From Bryobacteraceae bacterium (lineage in GTDB: Bacteria; Acidobacteriota; Terriglobia; Bryobacterales; Bryobacteraceae), in the NCBI GenBank assembly GCA_030036985.1, contig JASHSD010000912.1, positions 1 to 12,625 on the forward strand: a stretch of DNA of 12,625 nt. The letters run 5' to 3'. This document shows, piece by piece, positions 6,940 through 12,625 of the stretch. The first letter of the stretch is position 1. Each line of letters starts with the position of its first letter. The notes under the pieces are model-generated. The model saw only the letters and a program-made list of their open reading frames with translations, was not told where the DNA came from and did not search any database. The translations under genes and the position numbers were made by a program.

Positions 6940-7749
6940 GTGAACGACCGGCAATCAGCTGACGATCGACTGATCCGATATCTGCTCGGCGACGATTTGA
7001 CGGATGGCGAGCAGGCCGCCATCGAGGAACGCTATTTCTCCGACGATGTCTATTTTGATCACGTACTCGCTGTCGAAGACGATCTGATCGACAGCCACGT
7101 CCGGGGCCGGTTGGGCGGTGATGCCGGATCCCGTTTTGAGAAGCACTTTCTGGCGTCGAAACGCCGACGCGAAAAATGGGAGGCACAGCGCGCGATCGCG
7201 TCGTTTTTTCGCTCTCGATCTGAACCCGTGGGTTTTATAAGCGCTTGCGCGCGTTTCCTTCGATCTCTATCGCCCGGCGCGCGGATGTGGGCCGGTGTTT
7301 CAACCGCTCTCATCGCGACAGGTGTGGTTTTCCTGAGCTTGAGTTATCTGGACCTTCGCCGTCATACCACTGACCTCGAGTCGCGTGCCGCCGAACTTCG
7401 GCAGAACCTTGCGCAGTTGCCGGCCATGGCGACTTTCGTGCTTCGACCCCAAACGCTGCGGTCCGGCGCCGGAGAACGGCTTCAGATCCCTGCGGAAACG
7501 AAGTGGGTGGTATTCAAGGCTGAAATCCCGCCGTTCGCCAGTGGATATTCGATCTTCACCGGTGCGCTGAGTACACCGGAGGGCAGGCAAATCTGGTCTC
7601 AGACCGGATTGTCCCGCACCGAATCGTCGATCGAGATCGATTTGCCGGGATCCGTGTTGAAGCCCGGCGATTATGTGCTGGTGCTGAACGCTGCCGACGG
7701 TGCGCGGCAGATACCTCTTCCCGCGTATGAGTTCCGCGTCGATCGCTGA
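6940..7749 (+). CDS. Single-pass membrane anti-sigma factor-like protein (269 aa)
   Basis: The N-terminal cytoplasmic module has the pattern of an anti-sigma family frequent in Acidobacteriota: RLIRYLLGDDLTDGEQAAIE, ERYFSDDVYFDHVLAVEDDL, then FEKHFLASKRRREKW (residues about 10-80). One membrane helix follows (about 116-136, MWAGVSTALIATGVVFLSLS), then a short coiled segment (TTDLESRAAELRQNLAQ) and a beta-rich extracytoplasmic domain (about 165-269) ending GDYVLVLNAADGARQIPLPA. GTG 6940 is taken as start, with GGGGTG 8 nt upstream. In this family the N-terminus holds the sigma factor and the outer domain senses a signal; release often needs proteolysis. The exported CHAT protease is encoded two genes upstream and could be that protease, which is inference. 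No T-run terminator was seen after the gene. Confidence 0.8.
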   Translation: MNDRQSADDRLIRYLLGDDLTDGEQAAIEERYFSDDVYFDHVLAVEDDLIDSHVRGRLGGDAGSRFEKHFLASKRRREKWEAQRAIASFFRSRSEPVGFISACARFLRSLSPGARMWAGVSTALIATGVVFLSLSYLDLRRHTTDLESRAAELRQNLAQLPAMATFVLRPQTLRSGAGERLQIPAETKWVVFKAEIPPFASGYSIFTGALSTPEGRQIWSQTGLSRTESSIEIDLPGSVLKPGDYVLVLNAADGARQIPLPAYEFRVDR

Positions 7750-8346
7750 ACCGGATCGAAGGCAGCCAATGGTGTGGCGTGGGCGGGGTTGGTGTTTCTT
7801 CGAATTGCTCGAAACGGCTCCGCGGCGGCCAGTGGCACGAGCTCGGTTTCGGGACTCTAACGGCTCGGAACGATTCATAGACCGGCTCGCCAAGCAGCAG
7901 ACGGTCGAGTTCTCCAGCACCCCCCGCACCGCAGCCACGTTTTCCAAAGGCAAGAGCAAAACCAAACCGAAGCCGCCTGTGCGTCCTTCAGCCCGGAGTC
8001 GGGGTTGTGCCCACAATGGGAATTGAGCGAGACAAGAACATATGGGCCGAAGATCCCGGAGACCGTAACCAATCGGGATGATCCGGACCCACGCACAGAG
8101 GACCGACCCAAGCTCGGCGAGACGTGGAGCGACCGATTTCAAATGCAGTCGAGACCATGAGACGACTCGCCGCAGCCGTGGATCGATGCCCGGCCGTCAA
8201 GGCCAAGCCGGTTTGGGCTGCGGACTTGGGCGAACGCCGCATATCAATTCAGGCAGAAGCCATGTGGCATTACACTTGGCCTGCGGCCCCTCGCGGGAGT
8301 TGAGTATCCTTATCTGTTTCCCCTGCAACTTTCCACAGCGCGCCCT
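7750..8346 (+). other. About 600 bp without a convincing gene
   Basis: Several overlapping open frames exist on both strands, but none has a good ribosome binding site, a recognisable domain or a frame that stays convincing along its length. I found no tRNA-like cloverleaf, terminator with T-run, or tandem repeat. It may be an eroded gene or the old flank of the insertion sequence that begins at 8356. Confidence 0.5.
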
Positions 8347-8355
8347 CCTCAGCAT
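8347..8355. repeat. Left target-site duplication, CCTCAGCAT
   Basis: CCTCAGCAT lies immediately outside the left inverted repeat and is identical to 12422-12430 outside the right one. A 9-bp duplication fits IS4-family transposition. Confidence 0.92.
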
Positions 8356-8375
8356 CACTCTTGTCCAAATTGGCC
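8356..8375. repeat. Left terminal inverted repeat of the IS
   Basis: CACTCTTGTCCAAATTGGCC matches the reverse complement of the right end (CACTGCTGTCCAAATTAGCC) at 17 of 20 positions; pairing stops inward of this. Confidence 0.92.
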
Positions 8376-8479
8376 TTTTGCCACGCAGGTGTAGTGGTTG
8401 GGGGCAAGTGGCGGAAGCGGCGGTAGTCTGAATTCGGGTTCGGCTCAAGAACCAAATCAACTACACGGAGACTTCCGCC

Positions 8480-9376
8480 ATGAATCGAGTATGCAGCATT
8501 TTCAGTCAGCTTTTGCAGCTTCTGCCGCGGCTGCCGTTTGAAGCCAGGGTCCGGGAACACAAGGCCGAGCGCCATGCGCGCGGCTTTGGCAGTTGGACTC
8601 AGATGATCGCCATGCTGTTCTGCCAGTTGGGCCACGCGCAGAGCTTGCGGGAGATTACCGGTGGGTTGGCGGCCTGCGAGGGTAAACTGCGGCATTTGGG
8701 AGTGAGCGAGCCGCCCAAGCGCTCGACGCTGGCTTACGCCAACGAACACCGTCCCTGGGAGTTGTATCGATCGGTTTTCTACGACGTGTTGGAGCACTGT
8801 CAGCGCGAAGCGGCGGGCAGGAAACGCAAGTTCCGCTTCCGGCATAAGCTGCTGTCGATCGACTCGACCACGATAGCGTTGAGCCTGTCGATGTTCGACT
8901 GGGCGCAATACAAGCGCAGCAAAGGGGCAGTGAAACTGCATCTGGTCCTGGATCACGACGGTTATCTGCCGCAGTACGCGGTGATCAGCGACGGCAAGGA
9001 GGCGGATATCAGCGCGGCCAGGAAGATGTCCTTTGCGCCGGGGACGATGCTGGTGTTTGATCGCGGCTATGCGGATTACGAGTGGTGGCTGAGACTGACG
9101 CAGCAGGGGGTCCATTTTGTGACCCGACTGAAGGACAACGCCGATTACCAGGTGGTGGAGCAGCGGGCGGTTCCGGAGAAGGGCAAGGTGCTGAAGGACG
9201 AGGTGATCGCGTTGTTCAGGCTGGCGGCGAAGGGCAAGGACTGTTGGCTGCGTCGAATTGAGGTTTGGGCGGAAGAAAAGCAGGAAGTGATGGTGTTTGT
9301 CACCAACAACCTGACCCTGGCGGCCGGCACGATCGGGAAAATCTATAAGGAGCGCTGGGGAATCGAGCTTTTTTTC
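8480..9376 (+). pseudogene. IS4-family transposase, N-terminal part (299 codons)
   Basis: ATG 8480 is preceded by GGAG 9 nt upstream. The N-terminal domain is that of DUF4372/DDE-type IS4 transposases (FSQLLQLLPRLPFEARVREH, then GFGSWTQMIAMLFCQLGHAQ). The RNase-H-like catalytic core shows D128 in LLSIDSTTIALS, D194 in LVFDRGYADYEW, and E296 in YKERWGIELFF, which is the Y289-x2-R292-x3-E296 part of the Y-R-E-K signature. Homology stops exactly after ELFF, where the serine-recombinase element enters; the frame then runs on as unrelated sequence to a TGA at 9584-9586. The remainder of the gene is at 11935-12213, and the last residue of the signature, K, lies there. Confidence 0.93.
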
Positions 9377-9407
9377 GAGGACTCGACATGGTGCACTCCT
9401 TTAAATG

Positions 9408-9509
9408 TTATGCAATTTCAAAGGTCAATTGGTTTGCGTTGGCCGTGGGCGGGGTCGCCGGTGCATTCCGTTCGACCAGGCATTGACCGACGTCCGCTCT
9501 GCGCAGAAT
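9408..9509 (-). pseudogene. C-terminal tail of the serine recombinase beyond an in-frame amber codon
   Basis: The recombinase frame continues for 33 codons past TAG 9512-9510, starting ILRRADVGQC and ending ANQLTFEIA before TAA at 9410-9408. The residue before ILRRAD is a TAG where the context GAP-x-ILRRAD suggests tryptophan in related recombinases (TGG to TAG). The tail still looks like protein sequence, so the stop may be recent or may be read through. Confidence 0.65.
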
Positions 9510-11462
9510 CTAGGGTGCGCCCACGCAGGGTTGCATCGCCGGAAGCTGTTTTTGCTGAATCAGCCGCAGCACAGTTGTCGGCGTGACGCCCAAGGCGACG
9601 GCGACTTCGCCGACGAACATTTCATCGCGGGCCTGCCGCTCTCCTTCACTGTAGACGGGAATCGCATGGTTGTTGCGCAAGGAGCAGATTCGCTTCGCGG
9701 TCCAACTCTGTCCGTGTGCCGTCCGCCGCCGGTTTCGATTCAGGATCGAGGCAATCCGCGCGTCTGATTCAACCCGCGCCAGCTTGCGAACGACCTCTAC
9801 GATTTCGTCATCGGTCACATATCGATGTCGGCCGCTGCGAATTTTCGGAAACTCCAGTTGTGTGTGATCTCCGCCCTCCCAATGCATCACGAAGAGGATT
9901 GTCTCTCCCTCCGATGTGACGATGATTTCTTTGAGGGCGATCCGAAGCAGGCGCTTCTTGTGTTCCGGCGAACTGCAGGGATCTTCCCAGAGTGCGGGGA
10001 TATCCCGTGCGAGGGCCAGAAGGTCCCGTTTCTGCGCGTCGGTGAGCGGGCGCTCGCGACCTTGACGTAAGGCTGCGAGTTCAGCTTCGATCTGCGCTTC
10101 CGCGGTCATGGCCTGGTTCCACCGGCGTTCGAGTTCCGCCGCCACAAGCCGGTTCGCCGGGTCCACCGCATCATACTGGCGCCGGGCGCGTATCACTTCA
10201 TAGCGCGCGTGCTCCAGCGCCAGGGCTTTCTGTTGAATCCGCGCGTCGCCTGCGCCTTGCAGGGATTCGATGGCCTCGATGGCCGCTTCGCTGCCCAACG
10301 GTGTCAGGCATTGCAGGAGTTGCTCCGACACCAGGCGATCGGCGCGGAGTCCGCCGAACATTACGCAGCATGCGCGATCGCGATTGAGGCGATATCCGGA
10401 ACATTGATAGCGAATCACGCCGGGGCCGGGGTACTGGGCCAGCAGTTTGGCGCCACAATGGCCACAGCGCAGCAGTCCCGCGAGCAGGGCCTCGCCGTGT
10501 TTGACCGACCCGCGCACCGCGGCGCCTCTTGCATTGTCGTTGTGGGCAATCATCGCCTGGTTGCTCTCGTAGGTATCCCAGTCAATGTACCCTTCGTGAT
10601 GATCCAGGATCAACACCGCCCAGTCTTCGCGGCGGCGCTGTCTTTGTCGGCGGACCCGCCTTTGCCCATTTTCCAGCCGCACCATCGTCCTGCTCCGCCC
10701 ATACGCGTACGCTCCGGCATAGAGGGGATTCTTCAACACGCTGAGCACCGCGTGGTATCGAGCGGGCTGCCAGACAATTTCGCATATTGCTTCCGGCCCG
10801 CGCGCGATCGGCAACTGAATCTGCTGCTGATCCAACCAGAAAAATACCTGACGCACGCTCCCCAACTTCGCGAATTTCCGGAAGATCAAATCGACGGTGG
10901 AACTGATCCCGGCATCCGGATCTTTCTCGATGCGATCGTCCGGTCCTTTGACGTATCCGACCGGCACTCGCCGGACCAGCGCTCCCCGCTCTGCTTTCTG
11001 CCGCAGCGCCGCCTGCGCGCGTTCGCGGAAGCCGGCAACTTCCATTTCGCTGATGGTCCCCTTCATGCCCAGCAACAATCGATCATTGGTGAGCCGGGGA
11101 TCATACACGGTTTCGGCGTCGATCAGCAGCGCACCGACCACGCTGCAAAACTCGAGCAGAGTGTGCCAGTCGCGCCCGTTGCGCGCCAGTCGCGACGCTT
11201 CAATGCTGAAGACAGCGCCGATCTGCCCGTTACAGAGCGCCTGAAGCAGGCGTTCAAAGCCGGGACGGCGCGTTCCCGATCCGGAGACTCCGAGATCGTC
11301 ATCGATGACATCGATGTCTTGCCAACCCAACGCGCGGGCGCGATCGACAAGGGCATACTGGAGCCGTTGGCTTTCCAGGTTGTGCCGCACTTGATCGGGC
11401 GTGGACTGACGGATGTAAACACAGGCCCTGTGGGCCAGATGGTCAGCGGTGATCTTGTTCAT
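9510..11462 (-). CDS. Large serine recombinase (650 aa, probably truncated from 684)
   Basis: ATG 11462 is chosen because AGGAGG lies 7 nt upstream; an in-frame TTG two codons earlier is less likely. The N-terminal resolvase catalytic domain (about 10-155) has CVYIRQSTPDQV with nucleophile S20, then DDDLGVSGSGTRRPGFERLL and EASRLARNGRDWHTLLEF. The 'recombinase' DNA-binding domain follows (about 165-290, RVPVGYVKGPDD to LKNPLYAGAYAYGR), then a zinc ribbon (C333GHC336GAK with later cysteines), a helical coiled-coil segment, and a C-terminal excisionase-like helix-turn-helix (VAVALGVTPTTVLRLIQQ). It integrates or excises its element through a phosphoserine intermediate. All catalytic residues are present, but the frame stops at an amber codon inside the C-terminal motif GAP-x-ILRRAD. 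Activity is uncertain. Confidence 0.92.
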   Translation of the reverse strand: MNKITADHLAHRACVYIRQSTPDQVRHNLESQRLQYALVDRARALGWQDIDVIDDDLGVSGSGTRRPGFERLLQALCNGQIGAVFSIEASRLARNGRDWHTLLEFCSVVGALLIDAETVYDPRLTNDRLLLGMKGTISEMEVAGFRERAQAALRQKAERGALVRRVPVGYVKGPDDRIEKDPDAGISSTVDLIFRKFAKLGSVRQVFFWLDQQQIQLPIARGPEAICEIVWQPARYHAVLSVLKNPLYAGAYAYGRSRTMVRLENGQRRVRRQRQRRREDWAVLILDHHEGYIDWDTYESNQAMIAHNDNARGAAVRGSVKHGEALLAGLLRCGHCGAKLLAQYPGPGVIRYQCSGYRLNRDRACCVMFGGLRADRLVSEQLLQCLTPLGSEAAIEAIESLQGAGDARIQQKALALEHARYEVIRARRQYDAVDPANRLVAAELERRWNQAMTAEAQIEAELAALRQGRERPLTDAQKRDLLALARDIPALWEDPCSSPEHKKRLLRIALKEIIVTSEGETILFVMHWEGGDHTQLEFPKIRSGRHRYVTDDEIVEVVRKLARVESDARIASILNRNRRRTAHGQSWTAKRICSLRNNHAIPVYSEGERQARDEMFVGEVAVALGVTPTTVLRLIQQKQLPAMQPCVGAP

Positions 11463-11622
11463 CGCCAACCTCCTGTTGGCGGATTGTTCCGGCCAGCGCC
11501 TGCATCCACTGCACCAGGGCCCGGCATAGCCGGTCTTGCACCTCCACGGGAAGGCGTACGGCCGGAGCGGCTGGCGGTTCTTCGAAGAGTTGTCGTTGGC
11601 GTCCTGTCCGGGGTTGTGGCAT
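11443..11622 (-). CDS. Small accessory protein upstream of the recombinase (59 aa)
   Basis: ATG 11622 is favoured over ATG 11628 because AGGAGG lies 6 nt before it. The product begins MPQPRTGRQRQLFEEPPAAP, continues AVRLPVEVQDRLCRALVQWM, and ends acidic (EVGDEQDHR). It is probably a small helical protein: the conserved-looking part is the LP.EVQ.RL..ALVQWMQAL helix. It overlaps the recombinase start by about 20 bp, so the two are translationally coupled. Small ORFs in this position accompany this type of recombinase in related elements, as far as I recall; their function is not known to me. Confidence 0.7.
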   Translation of the reverse strand: MPQPRTGRQRQLFEEPPAAPAVRLPVEVQDRLCRALVQWMQALAGTIRQQEVGDEQDHR

Positions 11623-11863
11623 GGTCATCCTCCTCGTGCACATTGTCCATGCGGGAGAGCAGACTGGCCTCGGTGACACGGCGCAGCTCAAGGAGCACCC
11701 GAACCGGCAAGCGCGCGGCGGAGATGATTCTCATCCCGGCAGCCTCCGGGTGAGTCATCCAGGCCGGCACCGCCAACGGCTTGCCATCGGCGAGCCGTAC
11801 TATGTATTGGACTTCGTTGTGAAAATCGTACTGCCTGACGACGGGCAGGCTCTGTGAACGCAA
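11459..11863 (-). pseudogene. First accessory ORF of the recombinase element, probably frameshifted at its 5' end
   Basis: The clear coding core reads LPVVRQYDFHNEVQYIVRLA, DGKPLAVPAWMTHPEAAGMR and LPVRVLLELRRVTEASLLSR; it resembles small DUF5372-like proteins of recombinase elements, a tentative call. The only start in this frame is a TTG at 11863. Upstream, the frame reads HYDFHPLRSQSLPVV without an ATG, GTG or TTG. In the next frame an ATG at 11916 gives MPINIASPKLPFTTTF. Joining the two (TTTF-HPLRSQSL) needs a one-base change near 11869-11872. The last 50 or so codons overlap the 59-aa ORF and look low-complexity (PTTTLRRTASRSGRTPSRGG), so the true 3' end is uncertain. Confidence 0.55.
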
Positions 11864-11934
11864 TGGATGAAAGTCGTAGTGAATGGTAATTTCGGTGAGG
11901 CTATGTTGATGGGCATTATGTGATTCAGTTGTTC

Positions 11935-12213
11935 AAGGCGCTGAAACAATCGCTGAAAGTGAAGACGTTTGTAGGGACCAGCGAGAACGCGGTGCGGACC
12001 CAGATCTGGACGGCCCTGATCGCCATGCTGCTGGTGAAGTACCTGCAACTGAAGAGCACGTTTGGCTGGAGCTTGTCCAATCTGGTGGCATTGCTGCGGC
12101 AGCAGTTGTTCGTGTACCGCGATCTCATGACCTGGCTCAACGATCCCTACCAGGCGCCGCCCGCATTGGCTGGCGTGCATGATGGCCAATTGGCTCTGGG
12201 TTTTGCGCGGTAA
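11935..12213 (+). pseudogene. IS4-family transposase, C-terminal part (92 codons)
   Basis: It resumes at KALKQSLKVKTFVGTSENAV, which completes the Y-x2-R-x3-E-x6-K signature begun at 9341. It continues through helical sequence (QIWTALIAMLLVKYLQLKST, then LSNLVALLRQQLFVYRDL) to TAA 12211-12213, ending QLALGFAR, an ordinary end for this family. It has no start or ribosome binding site of its own. Together with 8480-9376 it would make about 391 residues. Confidence 0.92.
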
Positions 12214-12401
12214 CGGACAACCTGGACAGCATCTTCACTGGCGAATGACTACGACCTCGCAAATGCGGCCCACGCCGCGATGGAATTTGGACAGCACCTG
12301 AACGCCACACCAGACCGGTGCTTCCGCCAACCTGATCCGGCATTCGGTTCAGTTGCCTGAGTTATGTGTTTTGGCTTCAGTGCGACAGCTTATGACTGGA
12401 G
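12214..12401. other. Right non-coding end of the IS with repeated GGACAGCA
   Basis: No gene is seen. GGACAGCA occurs at 12224-12231, 12289-12296 and, in the terminal repeat, 12411-12418. The last two copies share the longer AATTTGGACAGCA (12284-12296 and 12406-12418). These may be subterminal transposase-binding sites or a duplicated end. Confidence 0.55.
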
Positions 12402-12421
12402 GGCTAATTTGGACAGCAGTG
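12402..12421. repeat. Right terminal inverted repeat of the IS
   Basis: GGCTAATTTGGACAGCAGTG is the imperfect inverse of 8356-8375 (17 of 20), and is directly followed by the 9-bp target duplication. Confidence 0.92.
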
Positions 12422-12430
12422 CCTCAGCAT
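12422..12430. repeat. Right target-site duplication, CCTCAGCAT
   Basis: It is identical to 8347-8355. Removing the IS and one copy gives the inferred empty site CGCCCT-CCTCAGCAT-TCCCCC. Confidence 0.92.
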
Positions 12431-12503
12431 TCCCCCATGCGGGCGATTACTGAATCCCGCATAATATAGCGTAACTTCAGAGGGCGGACTTGGTCTTATA
12501 GCT

Positions 12504-12625
12504 ATGGGCAATCCGCGTGGCGTGAGGCGAGATTTTGAAGAACTGGAACGGCGGCGGCTGGAGGGCGTGAAGCACCTGCGCGAGGGATGGAATCAGAGCG
12601 AGGTGGCGCGGCGCGTGAAGGTCTG
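12504..12625 (+). CDS. IS630-type transposase N-terminus, 3'-incomplete
   Basis: ATG 12504 opens MGNPRGVRRDFEELERRRLE, then GVKHLREGWNQSEVARRVKV, and the frame is open to the window end (40 codons). The NPRGVRRDF.ELE.RR start followed by a helix-turn-helix whose second half is QSEVARR is typical of IS630/winged-helix transposases. The DDE domain would lie outside the window, so intactness cannot be judged. The AT-rich stretch CATAATATAGCG (12461-12472) just upstream may mark the element's end; IS630 elements target TA. No strong ribosome binding site is seen. Confidence 0.7.
   Translation, partial: MGNPRGVRRDFEELERRRLEGVKHLREGWNQSEVARRVKV

Larger units (their letters stand above)
9377..11934 (-). 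mobile_element. Serine-recombinase element inserted in the IS4 transposase
   Basis: The boundaries come from the transposase frame: left homology ends ...GAGCTTTTTTTC (C 9376) and right homology resumes AAGGCGCTGAAACAA (11935). TTC occurs at both junctions (9374-9376 and 11932-11934), so the exact cut may shift by up to 3 bp, as expected for a short shared crossover core. Removal of 2,558 bp restores ELFF-KALKQ in frame. There are no long inverted repeats or target duplication, as expected for serine-recombinase integration. Weak partial dyads sit just inside: GACTCGACAT (9380-9389) and ATGTGATTC (11918-11926), possibly recombinase half-sites. The cargo is only the recombinase and two small accessory ORFs. 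Confidence 0.87.
8356..12421 (+). mobile_element. IS4-family insertion sequence, interrupted by a serine-recombinase element
   Basis: The ends are defined by inverted repeats 8356-8375 and 12402-12421 (17 of 20 matching) and by the perfect 9-bp duplication outside them. The span is 4,066 bp; without the 2,558-bp inner element it is 1,508 bp, a usual size for IS4-family elements with a single DDE transposase. The left non-coding end is 124 bp and the right one about 208 bp. The transposase is split, so this copy cannot move by its own enzyme unless the inner element is excised. I do not recognise a named IS. Confidence 0.92.

Noticed and set aside
9377..9586. The transposase frame continuing to 9586 as a genuine C-terminus
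   Set aside because: The sequence after ELFF is the end of the inserted element read in a chance frame; the true C-terminus is recognisable at 11935-12213.
10600..10690. Arg-rich low-complexity tract (RRVRRQRQRRRED) as a repeat or CRISPR-like array
   Set aside because: It is coding sequence within the recombinase, with no regular spacing. No CRISPR repeats were found anywhere in the window.
10209..11753. 514-codon open frame on the plus strand
   Set aside because: It lies antisense to the serine recombinase, whose catalytic motifs are clear, and its translation has no recognisable domain.

Overview
The window looks like a high-GC Acidobacteriota chromosome, most likely close to Solibacter/Bryobacter. 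This is inferred from gene families: divergent ECF-type sigma factors with an R-R-x-C...EDLADE signature, anti-sigma proteins opening with a YLLG...ERYF...VEDDLID module, and a secreted TPR-CHAT protein. No rRNA, tRNA or CRISPR array was seen.

Region A (1-7749) is a plus-strand signalling cluster. It holds a 5'-incomplete membrane protein with a C-terminal coiled coil; a 411-aa sigma-like protein whose stop abuts the start of a zinc-finger (H-x3-C-x2-C) anti-sigma-like protein; and an ECF sigma factor followed by a strong intrinsic terminator. Next is a very small transcription unit: a 17-codon reading frame with a 13-nt Shine-Dalgarno match, its SD and GTG start buried in an 18-bp hairpin, and its own terminator. 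Then come a 978-aa exported TPR-CHAT protein with an intact His/Cys pair, a second ECF sigma factor paralogous to the first and abutting the CHAT stop, and a single-pass membrane anti-sigma protein. I infer a sigma/anti-sigma circuit in which an exported caspase-like protease could act on the extracytoplasmic part of the anti-sigma protein.

Region B (7750-8346) is about 600 bp in which I see no convincing gene.

Region C (8347-12430) is a nest of mobile DNA. A 1,508-bp IS4-family insertion sequence can be delimited exactly: 20-bp imperfect terminal inverted repeats (17/20) bounded by a perfect 9-bp target duplication, CCTCAGCAT. A 2,558-bp serine-recombinase element sits inside its transposase gene, within the Y-R-E-K catalytic signature. 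Removing 9377-11934 restores the transposase in frame at about 391 aa. The inner element carries, on the minus strand, a large serine recombinase and two small accessory genes. The recombinase appears shortened by an amber codon in place of a tryptophan, and the first accessory gene appears frameshifted at its start, so the inner element is probably decaying.

Region D (12431-12625) is the flank, ending in the first 40 codons of a probable IS630-type transposase that runs off the window.
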